Of a DNA stretch of 5,114 nucleotides, positions 1 to 5,030 are shown one piece after another (the first letter of the stretch is position 1; every line of letters starts with the position of its first letter). The stretch covers positions 1-5,114 of the forward strand of contig QWHP01000238.1 in assembly GCA_021404985.1 (NCBI GenBank), written 5' to 3'. This stretch comes from Actinobacteria bacterium ATB1 (lineage in GTDB: Bacteria; Actinomycetota; Acidimicrobiia; UBA2766). Below the pieces are notes generated by a model. It was not told the origin of the DNA. It made no database searches and saw only the letters and a list, made by a program, of their open reading frames with translations. A program made the translations under genes and the position numbers.

Positions 1-129
1 ACGGAGCTTGCGCTCGCCGCTAGCAAGGCGCGCATGGGCCTGAACGTCGACGCCGAGGAGCGTTGCGGCCGGCAGCTGCGTGTGGTGGCGACAAACGCCC
101 GCGGCCTCCGAGAGGCGGTGGGCCTGTGA
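1..129 (+). CDS. C-terminal end of an unidentified protein (5' truncated by window edge)
   Basis: The first reading frame is open from base 1 to a TGA at 127-129 and gives 42 residues ending in LREAVGL. Third codon positions are almost all G or C, as in the clear genes downstream, which supports real coding. The tail has no motif I can recognise; it is Ala/Leu/Arg-rich and probably helical (ALAASKARMGLNVDAEE). Its stop overlaps a GTG start of der in the four-base GTGA arrangement, so it is probably the preceding gene of the same operon with translational coupling. Genes often found before der (cytidylate kinase, acyltransferase, others) are candidates from general knowledge only; the sequence here does not choose among them. 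Confidence 0.6.
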   Translation, partial: TELALAASKARMGLNVDAEERCGRQLRVVATNARGLREAVGL

Positions 130-1475
130 GCGGACCGAAAGGCACGACGATCGTGTCACGGCTTCCACAGGTTGCGATCGTCGGAAGGCCGAATGTCGGC
201 AAGTCGACTCTCCTGAACCGGATCATCGGGCGACGCGATGCGATCGTCGAGGAGAAACCGGGTGTCACGCGCGACAGGCAGGAGCGTGTGGCCGAGTGGG
301 GCGGTGTGCAGTTTCGCGTGGTCGACACCGGAGGGTGGGAGGCCGAACCGGGTGACCCAATCAGCGTGGCGGTGAGGAAGCAGGCAGAAAGGGCGATCGC
401 CGAGGCCGACGTCATCGTGCTCGTCTGCGATGCCGGGGTCGGCCCGACGGAGGAGGACGCCGCGGCCGCCAGACTCGTCCGCAAGTCCGGTGTGCCCTGC
501 GTTCTCGCGGTCAACAAGGTCGACGCCGCCAAGGCCGAGGTAGATCTGGCGGACTTCTGGTCGCTCGGAGTAGGGGAGCCCAGACCCGTGTCAGCGCTCC
601 ACGGACGGCGGTCGGGCGACCTCCTCGACGCGGTCGTGGAGTCCCTGCCCGACGATGCATCGGAGAGCTCGGCGCAAACGGAGGGCAGCGAACAGGTCGC
701 TGCCTCGGTCGCGGTCGTCGGGCGTCCGAACGTCGGGAAGTCCACCCTGTTCAATAGGCTCTGCGGTGACGAGCGTTCCATCGTCCACGACGCCCCCGGG
801 ACGACTCGGGACTCGGTCGACACGGTCGTCGAGTTCGAGGGCTCCGTGTGGCGGTTCGTGGACACGGCGGGTCTGCGCCGGCGGGCGAAGGTGGACGACC
901 GTACCGAGTATTACAGCCGGGTCCGGGCACTGCACTCCTTGGCGCGCGCCGAGGTGGCCCTACTCGTGGTCGACGCGACCGAGGGTGTCACATTCGCCGA
1001 CCAGAAGGTTGCCGAGGAGATTGAAGGCGCCGGCTGCGCAGCCGTGGTTCTTCTCAACAAGTGGGATCTTCTCGACCAGCACGAGAAGCTTGCGGTCGCC
1101 GAGGAGGCAGCAGAGCGCCTTCACTTCATGGGCTGGGCACCGGTCCTGCGCGTCTCCGCCAAGACGGGACAGAACCTTCACCGGCTGGACCGCCTCCTCC
1201 GGGCCGTCCTCGAGTCGTATAGGAAGAGGGTCCCCACCGCTGCTGTAACGAAGGTCGTGGAGGACGCTCAACAGAGGCATCCTGCTCCGATTGCCTCCAG
1301 GGGGCGCACTCGCATCCGGTACGCAACCCAGGTCCGGCATTCCCCTCCCACGTTCACCCTCTTTGCGAACAGACGGTTACCGGCGAGTTACCAGCGCTAT
1401 GTCGAGCGAAGCATCCGCGAGGCATTCGGGTTCGACGGGACACCGATCCGCCTCGCTGTCCGGACGAGGAAGTGA
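126..1475 (+). CDS. der: Ribosome assembly GTPase Der (EngA), double Era-like GTPase
   Basis: Der is an essential cytoplasmic GTPase needed for maturation of the 50S ribosomal subunit. The protein has the family's three-part layout. GTPase domain 1 has GRPNVGKS at 20-27, PGVTRD at 45-50, DTGG at 67-70 and NKVD at 130-133. An acidic/Ser-rich linker lies around 176-194. GTPase domain 2 has GRPNVGKS at 199-206, PGTTRD at 224-229, DTAG at 246-249, NKWD at 311-314 and SAKTG at 344-348. The C-terminal KH-like domain runs from about 365 to 449. The Asn in both P-loops is typical of potassium-stimulated GTPases. From GTG126 it is 449 residues, normal for the family. GTG126 overlaps the upstream stop and has GAGAGG ten bases before it. 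GTG153, preceded by GAAAGG at the same spacing, gives 440 residues starting MSRLPQVAIVG and fits typical Der N-termini equally well. An upstream TTG at 63 is open in frame but would overlap the upstream gene by 67 bases and is unlikely. Confidence 0.97.
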   Translation: MSGPKGTTIVSRLPQVAIVGRPNVGKSTLLNRIIGRRDAIVEEKPGVTRDRQERVAEWGGVQFRVVDTGGWEAEPGDPISVAVRKQAERAIAEADVIVLVCDAGVGPTEEDAAAARLVRKSGVPCVLAVNKVDAAKAEVDLADFWSLGVGEPRPVSALHGRRSGDLLDAVVESLPDDASESSAQTEGSEQVAASVAVVGRPNVGKSTLFNRLCGDERSIVHDAPGTTRDSVDTVVEFEGSVWRFVDTAGLRRRAKVDDRTEYYSRVRALHSLARAEVALLVVDATEGVTFADQKVAEEIEGAGCAAVVLLNKWDLLDQHEKLAVAEEAAERLHFMGWAPVLRVSAKTGQNLHRLDRLLRAVLESYRKRVPTAAVTKVVEDAQQRHPAPIASRGRTRIRYATQVRHSPPTFTLFANRRLPASYQRYVERSIREAFGFDGTPIRLAVRTRK

Positions 1476-1481
1476 GGCAGG

Positions 1482-2471
1482 ATGCGAGACGAAGGCAGGA
1501 CCGGCCTGGGCCCCGGGATTCTGAGGTTTCCTTCGACCATCTCCATCCGGGAGGTCGGGCCGCGTGACGGCCTGCAGAACGAGGATCCTCTCCCGATCGA
1601 AGACAGGGTGCGGCTGATAGATGCCCTCAGCGGAACCGGCCTGCGCAGGATCGAGGTCGGGGCGTTCGTCCATCCGGACGCGATTCCGGCGATGTCGGGC
1701 AGCGAGGAGGTGCTTGCCAGGATCCGACGGATGCCGGATGTGAGCTATTCGGCGCTCGTCCCGAACGTGCGTGGCATGGAACGAGCCCTTGTCGCCGAGG
1801 TCGACGAGGTCGAGGTGGTCGTTTCGGCCTCGGACACGCACAACCGCAAGAACGTGAGGCGCAGCACGGACGAGTCCCTGTCCGGGATCGTCGAGATCCT
1901 TGAGCTGGCGGGTGCGGCGGGGATCCCCGTCGAGGGTGTGGTCGCGACGGCTTTCGGCTGCCCGTACGAGGGGGATGTCGATCCTTCACGAGTTGCGCAC
2001 ATCGCCTCTTTCCTCCTCGCCGCAGGCTGCAGCGGCGTGGCGTTCGGCGACACGACTGGGATGGCCACGCCGACGCGCATCCAGGCAGTGCTCGACGCGT
2101 TCGACGTCGAATCCCCGGGAGAATTGCCACGCGAGCGGGTGACTATGCACCTGCACAACACACGCGGTACGGGCCTGGCGAACCTGCTCTGGTCGGTGCT
2201 CCAAGGGGTCACACGATTCGACTCCTCGGTGGGAGGCCTCGGGGGGTGTCCGTACGCGCCGGGTGCCACCGGCAACATCGTGACCGAGGACGCCGTTCAC
2301 ATGCTCCAGGACATGGGCATCGACTGCGGGGTCGACCTCGACCGTCTCCTCGCGTGTGCCCGTCTAGCGGAGACCCTCGTCGGTAGGACCCTCCCGAGTC
2401 AGGTCCTCCGCGCAGGTCCCCGTCTCCCCCCCGGCCAGCCACCTGGGTGGATCCAGACATCGCAGAGATGA
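1482..2471 (+). CDS. mvaB: Hydroxymethylglutaryl-CoA lyase family protein (DRE-TIM metallolyase)
   Basis: The family reaction is divalent-cation-dependent cleavage of (S)-3-hydroxy-3-methylglutaryl-CoA to acetyl-CoA and acetoacetate, the last step of leucine catabolism. Visible family signatures are GPRDGLQNE at 26-34 (catalytic Arg28, metal ligand Asp29), Glu58 in IEVGAFV, NRKN at 121-124, AFGCPYEG at 157-164, GDTTGMATP at 189-197, HLHNTRG at 223-229 (metal-binding His223 and His225), and GGCPYAPGATGN at 254-265 with the active-site loop Cys256 and metal ligand Asn265. At 329 residues it is slightly longer than the usual 300 or so; the extra is a ~15-residue N-terminal lead before the first strand. 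ATG1482 lies six bases after the der stop, with GAGG over that stop and AGG directly before the ATG, so co-transcription with der is likely. The next gene encodes an acyl-CoA carboxylase subunit, which supports a leucine-degradation role. A related aldolase-type lyase for another acyl-CoA is possible: many homologues have HDTYG where this has HNTRG. Confidence 0.9.
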   Translation: MRDEGRTGLGPGILRFPSTISIREVGPRDGLQNEDPLPIEDRVRLIDALSGTGLRRIEVGAFVHPDAIPAMSGSEEVLARIRRMPDVSYSALVPNVRGMERALVAEVDEVEVVVSASDTHNRKNVRRSTDESLSGIVEILELAGAAGIPVEGVVATAFGCPYEGDVDPSRVAHIASFLLAAGCSGVAFGDTTGMATPTRIQAVLDAFDVESPGELPRERVTMHLHNTRGTGLANLLWSVLQGVTRFDSSVGGLGGCPYAPGATGNIVTEDAVHMLQDMGIDCGVDLDRLLACARLAETLVGRTLPSQVLRAGPRLPPGQPPGWIQTSQR

Positions 2472-2500
2472 CAGGATCCGCCCACGTGCGTTCCGTTCCC

Positions 2501-2516
2501 GGCGGCGTCAGCCGCC
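2501..2516. other. GC-rich hairpin between lyase and carboxylase genes
   Basis: GGCGGC-GTCA-GCCGCC is a perfect six-pair stem with a four-base loop, in the 49-base gap after the lyase stop (2469-2471). No T-run follows, so it is not a canonical intrinsic terminator. It could slow or stop transcription of the der-lyase operon, protect an mRNA end, or mask translation from the ATG at 2521. The structure is seen; its function is inferred. Confidence 0.4.
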
Positions 2517-2543
2517 GCCCATGTGCGCCCTGTCCGGCGGCGC

Positions 2544-2549
2544 TAGCCT
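2544..2549 (+). promoter_or_regulatory. Putative -10 element for a leaderless carboxylase transcript
   Basis: TAGCCT fits the actinobacterial TANNNT -10 pattern. It ends ten bases before ATG2560, so transcription would begin at about 2556-2560, at or within a few bases of the start codon. There is no Shine-Dalgarno-like sequence before ATG2560, as expected for a leaderless message. No convincing -35 box is visible, and a six-base match is weak evidence in GC-rich DNA. Confidence 0.35.
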
Positions 2550-2559
2550 GCCGACGCAG

Positions 2560-4083
2560 ATGACACACGACTGGCACGAGCTCGCAAAGCGGATCAACGC
2601 TGGCGGGTCGGAGAAGGCGCACGTCAAGCTGCGGGAGCAGGGGAAGCTCTTCGTACGCGACCGACTCGCTCTGCTCCTCGACGAGGGGAGCTTCGTCGAG
2701 GACGGTCTCTACGCCAACGCCCTCGCCCAGGATCTGCCGGCGGACGGTGTCGTGACGGGGACCGGTCGCATGGATGGCCGCATCGTCGCGGTGATGGCCA
2801 ACGACCCGACGGTGAAGGCAGGTTCGTGGGGTGCACGAACCGTGGAGAAGATCGTGCGCATCACCGAGCTCGCCTACCGCCAGGCCATACCGTGCATGTA
2901 CCTGGTGGACTCGGCGGGCGCTCGAATCACCGATCAGGTCGATCTCTTCCCCGGGCGGCGGGGCGCAGGTCGCATCTTCCACAACCAGGTGAAGCTCTCC
3001 GGCCGCGTTCCCCAGATCTGCTGTCTATTCGGCCCGTCGGCTGCCGGCGGGGCCTACATCCCCGCTTTTTGCGACGTCGTGATCATGGTCGACGGCAACG
3101 CCTCCATGTACCTCGGGTCACCCCGGATGGCCGAGATGGTCGTGGGGGAGCAGACGACGCTCGAGGACATGGGGGGTGCCCGGGTCCACACCCAGATATC
3201 GGGCTGTGGAGACTTCCGGGTCGCTACCGACGAGGACGCCATCGAGGTCGCCAAGGAGTTCCTCTCCTACCTGCCACAGAACTGGCGCCTCAGACCTCTC
3301 GGCCTGTCGCCTGCGGGCCCCTCCCGCGATCCCGGCGAGATCGCGGAGATCGTTCCCTCGGACGACAAGGCCTCCTACGACATGCGGTATGTGATCGAGG
3401 CAATTGTCGACGCGGACTCGTTCCTCGAGATCAAGGCCGAGTGGGCGACGGAGCTCCTGATCGGGTTCGCCCGCCTCGAGGGTGAACCCGTAGGCGTCGT
3501 CGCCAACCAGCCGATGAGCAAGGGCGGCGTCCTGTTCGTCGACTCGGCTGACAAGGCGGCACGATTCATCTGGCTGTGCGACGCCTTCAATCTCCCGTTG
3601 GTCTTCCTCGCCGACGTGCCCGGCTTCATGATCGGAAGTGCCGTGGAACGAGAAGGGATCATCCGCCATGGCGCCAAGATGATCTCTGCCGTCAGCGAGG
3701 CAACCGTCCCGAAGGTCTGCGTGGTCGTGCGCAAGGCGTTCGGTGCGGGCCTCTACGCGATGGCCGGCCCTGGCTTCGAGCCGGACGCAACCCTCGCCCT
3801 CCCGACGGCCGAGATCGCCGTCATGGGGCCCGAAGCAGCCGTCAACGCCGTCTTCTACAACCAGATCCAGGCGTTGCCGGAAGCCGAAAGAGAGGCATTC
3901 GTGGACGACAGACGCCGCGAGTACGCTGAGGACATCGATCTGTTGCGCCTCGCCTCGGAGAACGTCATCGACGCAGTTGTCGAACCCGCCGACCTCCGGC
4001 GTGAGCTGGTCGCCCGTCTGGCGGCGGCCGCTTGGAAGGAGCGACACTTCTCCGATCGCCGCCACGGCGTTCCGCCGGTCTGA
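2560..4083 (+). CDS. Acyl-CoA carboxylase carboxyltransferase (beta) subunit, methylcrotonyl-/propionyl-CoA type
   Basis: This is the carboxyltransferase half of a biotin-dependent acyl-CoA carboxylase. It moves the carboxyl group from carboxybiotin on the alpha subunit to an acyl-CoA. It has two crotonase-like domains. The N-terminal one carries LVDSAGARITDQ at 115-126 and GPSAAGGAYIPAFCD at 158-172 (Gly-Gly oxyanion region for CoA thioester binding). The C-terminal one carries ADVPGFMIG at 351-359 and KAFGAGLYAM at 392-401 (biotin-side oxyanion region). Length from ATG2560 is 507 residues, normal for the family, and MTHDWHELAKRI matches how homologues begin. An in-frame ATG at 2521 would add 13 residues (MCALSGGASLPTQ) unlike family N-termini and lies just after a hairpin. 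The sequence resembles my recollection of the Bacillus YngE-like group, found beside HMG-CoA lyase in leucine-degradation clusters. The lyase upstream therefore points to methylcrotonyl-CoA, but propionyl-CoA cannot be excluded. The alpha subunit gene is not in this window. Confidence 0.94.
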   Translation: MTHDWHELAKRINAGGSEKAHVKLREQGKLFVRDRLALLLDEGSFVEDGLYANALAQDLPADGVVTGTGRMDGRIVAVMANDPTVKAGSWGARTVEKIVRITELAYRQAIPCMYLVDSAGARITDQVDLFPGRRGAGRIFHNQVKLSGRVPQICCLFGPSAAGGAYIPAFCDVVIMVDGNASMYLGSPRMAEMVVGEQTTLEDMGGARVHTQISGCGDFRVATDEDAIEVAKEFLSYLPQNWRLRPLGLSPAGPSRDPGEIAEIVPSDDKASYDMRYVIEAIVDADSFLEIKAEWATELLIGFARLEGEPVGVVANQPMSKGGVLFVDSADKAARFIWLCDAFNLPLVFLADVPGFMIGSAVEREGIIRHGAKMISAVSEATVPKVCVVVRKAFGAGLYAMAGPGFEPDATLALPTAEIAVMGPEAAVNAVFYNQIQALPEAEREAFVDDRRREYAEDIDLLRLASENVIDAVVEPADLRRELVARLAAAAWKERHFSDRRHGVPPV

Positions 4084-4116
4084 ATCCCGATCCATCCCGA
4101 GCCAAGAGCAGAGACG

Positions 4117-4347
4117 ATGCCAAGGACATGCCCCGAATGCGGATGGGTCTGGCCCAATCCCAGGGGCGCCTGCCCGAACTGTGGCAGCGACTCGGCCGCG
4201 GAGATCGACCTGTCGGGGAACGAGACGGGAGTGGCTCAGAAGAAGGCCCGCATGCCCGTGTCACTGATGATCCTGGCGGTCGCCTTCGCCATCTACCTGG
4301 GAGTGCGCATCGTGCAGGGGATCGTCTGGCTCACCGGACGCTTCTGA
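4117..4347 (+). CDS. Small zinc-ribbon protein with a C-terminal membrane segment
   Basis: This 76-residue protein is of unknown function. Residues 5-22 hold two CxxC knuckles (CPEC at 5-8, CPNC at 19-22), a compact zinc ribbon. A polar linker covers about 24-45 and includes basic QKKAR at 41-45. A hydrophobic stretch from about 48 to 72 (VSLMILAVAFAIYLGV, then IVQGIVWL) is interrupted by Arg64 and should form one membrane span, with the basic linker favouring a cytoplasmic zinc ribbon. The gene starts 33 bases after the carboxylase stop on the same strand, with a weak purine-rich AGCAGAG ahead of ATG4117, so it may be co-transcribed. Zinc-ribbon plus membrane-helix proteins are common and mostly unassigned. 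Nothing ties this one to carboxylase function beyond position. Confidence 0.8.
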   Translation: MPRTCPECGWVWPNPRGACPNCGSDSAAEIDLSGNETGVAQKKARMPVSLMILAVAFAIYLGVRIVQGIVWLTGRF

Positions 4348-4352
4348 ACGCA

Positions 4353-4381
4353 GGTTCGCCGTCGCGACGCCCTGGCGGACC
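4353..4381. terminator. Possible bidirectional terminator hairpin between convergent genes
   Basis: GGTTCGCC at 4353-4360 can pair with GGCGGACC at 4374-4381: eight pairs including one G-U wobble in plus-strand RNA. The 13-base loop contains the self-complementary GTCGCGAC. It begins six bases after the zinc-ribbon stop and lies 22 bases beyond the 3' end of the convergent minus-strand gene, where terminators are expected. No T-run follows on either strand, which is common in high-GC bacteria but leaves the call uncertain. Confidence 0.35.
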
Positions 4382-4402
4382 CGCCTCCCCGCGACGCTTC
4401 TC

Positions 4403-4750
4403 TCATACGCCCTTGCGGAGTTCCTTCGCCTCGCTGCGCAGGGCCTTTGCCCGCGCCTTCGCGGACTTGCGGATCTCCCTTGACTGCTTCTTAGCGTCCT
4501 TCCGCAGCCGTTTGGCCTCACGGCGCATCTTGCGCGCTGCCTTCTTGGCCTTACGTCCGCTGGGTGTCTCCGCCGGAGCCTCGACGGCGGTGCCGCCAGC
4601 CGCCTTCTCGGACTTGCCCTGGGCCTTCGCCGCCGTCTTCTTCGCCTTCTTCCGCTCCTTGCGCGAAAGCTCCTCGTCGGCAGCTTCCTCCAAGGCCTCC
4701 GCCTCATACGCCTCGATCACCGCCGAACCGCCTTTGGATCTTCGACCCAT
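4403..4750 (-). CDS. Small highly basic Lys/Arg/Ala-rich protein, function unknown
   Basis: This 115-residue protein is read on the minus strand. The N-terminus (MGRRSKGGSAVIEAYEAEAL) is followed by an acidic stretch at about 13-27 (EAYEAEALEEAADEE). Then come a Lys/Ala-rich stretch at 30-51 (RKERKKAKKTAAKAQGK), a Gly/Pro-containing hinge at 52-65, and a long basic segment at 66-115 (for example REAKRLRKDAKKQSREIRK). The basic segment should be one helix with Ala, Leu and Ile at roughly heptad spacing. No transmembrane segment, signal peptide or known catalytic motif is visible. ATG4750 is chosen because GGAGAG sits seven bases upstream. An in-frame ATG at 4807 would add 19 residues without a comparable ribosome site. 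Codon third positions on this strand are strongly G/C (lysine almost all AAG), which supports this strand over the overlapping plus-strand open frame. The charge resembles histone-H1-like tails and other nucleic-acid-binding proteins, but low-complexity composition is weak evidence, and a structural or ribosome-associated role is equally possible. Confidence 0.72.
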   Translation of the reverse strand: MGRRSKGGSAVIEAYEAEALEEAADEELSRKERKKAKKTAAKAQGKSEKAAGGTAVEAPAETPSGRKAKKAARKMRREAKRLRKDAKKQSREIRKSAKARAKALRSEAKELRKGV

Positions 4751-4757
4751 GTCATCG

Positions 4758-4763
4758 CTCTCC
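4758..4763 (-). promoter_or_regulatory. Shine-Dalgarno site that decides the start of the basic protein
   Basis: On the minus strand GGAGAG lies seven bases before ATG4750, a near-consensus site at ideal spacing. The upstream in-frame ATG at 4807 has no such site, so translation is placed at 4750. Confidence 0.65.
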
Positions 4764-4781
4764 GCTGTTGCAGCCTCGCCC

Positions 4782-4818
4782 GTGGACCGGGCCGTGTCGC
4801 ACAACATAGTGGACCGGG
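4782..4818. repeat. Pair of 10-bp direct repeats around a putative promoter
   Basis: GTGGACCGGG occurs at 4782-4791 and again at 4809-4818, 27 bases apart start to start. On the minus strand this reads CCCGGTCCAC. One copy directly abuts the candidate -10 of the basic-protein gene; the other lies just downstream of its expected transcription start. They could be operator half-sites or chance repeats in GC-rich DNA. Confidence 0.5.
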
Positions 4819-4831
4819 GCCTCGACGTCCC
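4803..4831 (-). promoter_or_regulatory. Putative promoter of the basic-protein gene
   Basis: On the minus strand a -10-like TATGTT (4803-4808) lies 17 bases from GGGACG (4826-4831), which keeps the central GAC of TTGACA. A start near 4796 would give a leader of about 46 bases that includes the ribosome site. TATGTT is one of the few AT-rich hexamers in this 157-base gap. Confidence 0.4.
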
Positions 4832-4888
4832 GCCGTCCCTTCCAGAGCGAAATTGCAGGCGAGGGGAAGGGGGGGCTTCGGAGGCTGA

Positions 4889-4897
4889 TGCTACGAT
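4889..4897 (+). promoter_or_regulatory. Putative extended -10 promoter of the tRNA-Pro gene
   Basis: TGCTACGAT combines a TGn extension with a TANNNT -10 (TACGAT at 4892-4897). The predicted start at about 4904 leaves only about four bases before the mature tRNA 5' end. The -35 region is a G-rich run with no TTGACA-like box, so the extended -10 would have to carry recognition. Confidence 0.5.
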
Positions 4898-4907
4898 GCT
4901 CGTTTGC

Positions 4908-4985
4908 CGGGCTGTGGCGCAGGTTGGTTAGCGCGCTGGTCTGGGGGACCAGAGGTCGCGGGTTCAAATCCCGCCAGCCCGACCA
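4908..4985 (+). tRNA. tRNA-Pro, anticodon GGG
   Basis: A full cloverleaf can be drawn. The acceptor stem CGGGCTG (4908-4914) pairs perfectly with CAGCCCG (4975-4981). The D stem is GCGC/GCGC (4917-4920, 4931-4934) with loop AGGTTGGTTA. The anticodon stem is CTGGT/ACCAG (4936-4940, 4948-4952) with loop CTGGGGG, so the anticodon is GGG at 4943-4945. The variable loop has five bases. The T stem is GCGGG/CCCGC with loop TTCAAAT (4963-4969). The discriminator is A4982 and the CCA end is encoded at 4983-4985. The CGGG start and GGG anticodon identify proline; it should read CCC and CCU. No truncation or intron is seen, and no second copy of the 3' end, so no sign of an integration site within the window. 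Confidence 0.97.
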
Positions 4986-4994
4986 CGAGCAGGA

Positions 4995-5014
4995 CTCGGT
5001 GGGGCGCGCCCGAG
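4995..5014 (+). terminator. Weak hairpin after the tRNA, possible terminator
   Basis: CTCGG (4995-4999) pairs with CCGAG (5010-5014). A sixth G-C pair is possible if T5000 bulges out, around a GC-rich loop. It begins nine bases after the tRNA CCA. There is no T-run, and short stems like this are frequent by chance in GC-rich DNA. Confidence 0.25.
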
Positions 5015-5030
5015 ACACCGGTGCAAACCA

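Noticed and set aside
63..125. TTG63 as the start of der
   Set aside because: It would overlap the upstream gene by 67 bases and adds a Gly/Pro/Arg-rich N-terminus unlike Der; GTG126 and GTG153 have better context.
20..865. 281-codon open frame on the minus strand opposite der
   Set aside because: It lies entirely across the conserved GTPase motifs of der on the other strand, has Ser/Thr/Arg-rich low-complexity composition, and reflects the GC bias that keeps antisense frames open.
2521..2559. ATG2521 as the start of the carboxylase
   Set aside because: No ribosome site, it sits directly after a GC hairpin, and the 13 added residues do not resemble family N-termini, whereas MTHDW at 2560 does.
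3118..4095. 325-codon open frame on the minus strand opposite the carboxylase
   Set aside because: It is antisense to a well-conserved carboxyltransferase. Its Asp/Arg/Glu/His-rich composition is typical of the mirror frame of GC-rich coding DNA, and no motif is seen.
4363..4397. 8-bp direct repeat CGCGACGC at 4363-4370 and 4390-4397
   Set aside because: Short, GC-only and in a 55-base gap; such matches are expected by chance at this base composition.
4032..4931. 299-codon open frame on the plus strand
   Set aside because: It overlaps the carboxylase end, the zinc-ribbon gene, the basic-protein gene and the tRNA. Its Ser/Ala/Arg/Phe-rich run is the complement of the AAG/GCG-rich basic protein, whose strand has the better start and ribosome site.
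4752..5018. 88-codon minus-strand frame containing WRDLNPRPLVPQTSAL
   Set aside because: That string is the well-known false translation of the reverse strand of a tRNA-Pro gene, often misannotated as a hypothetical protein.
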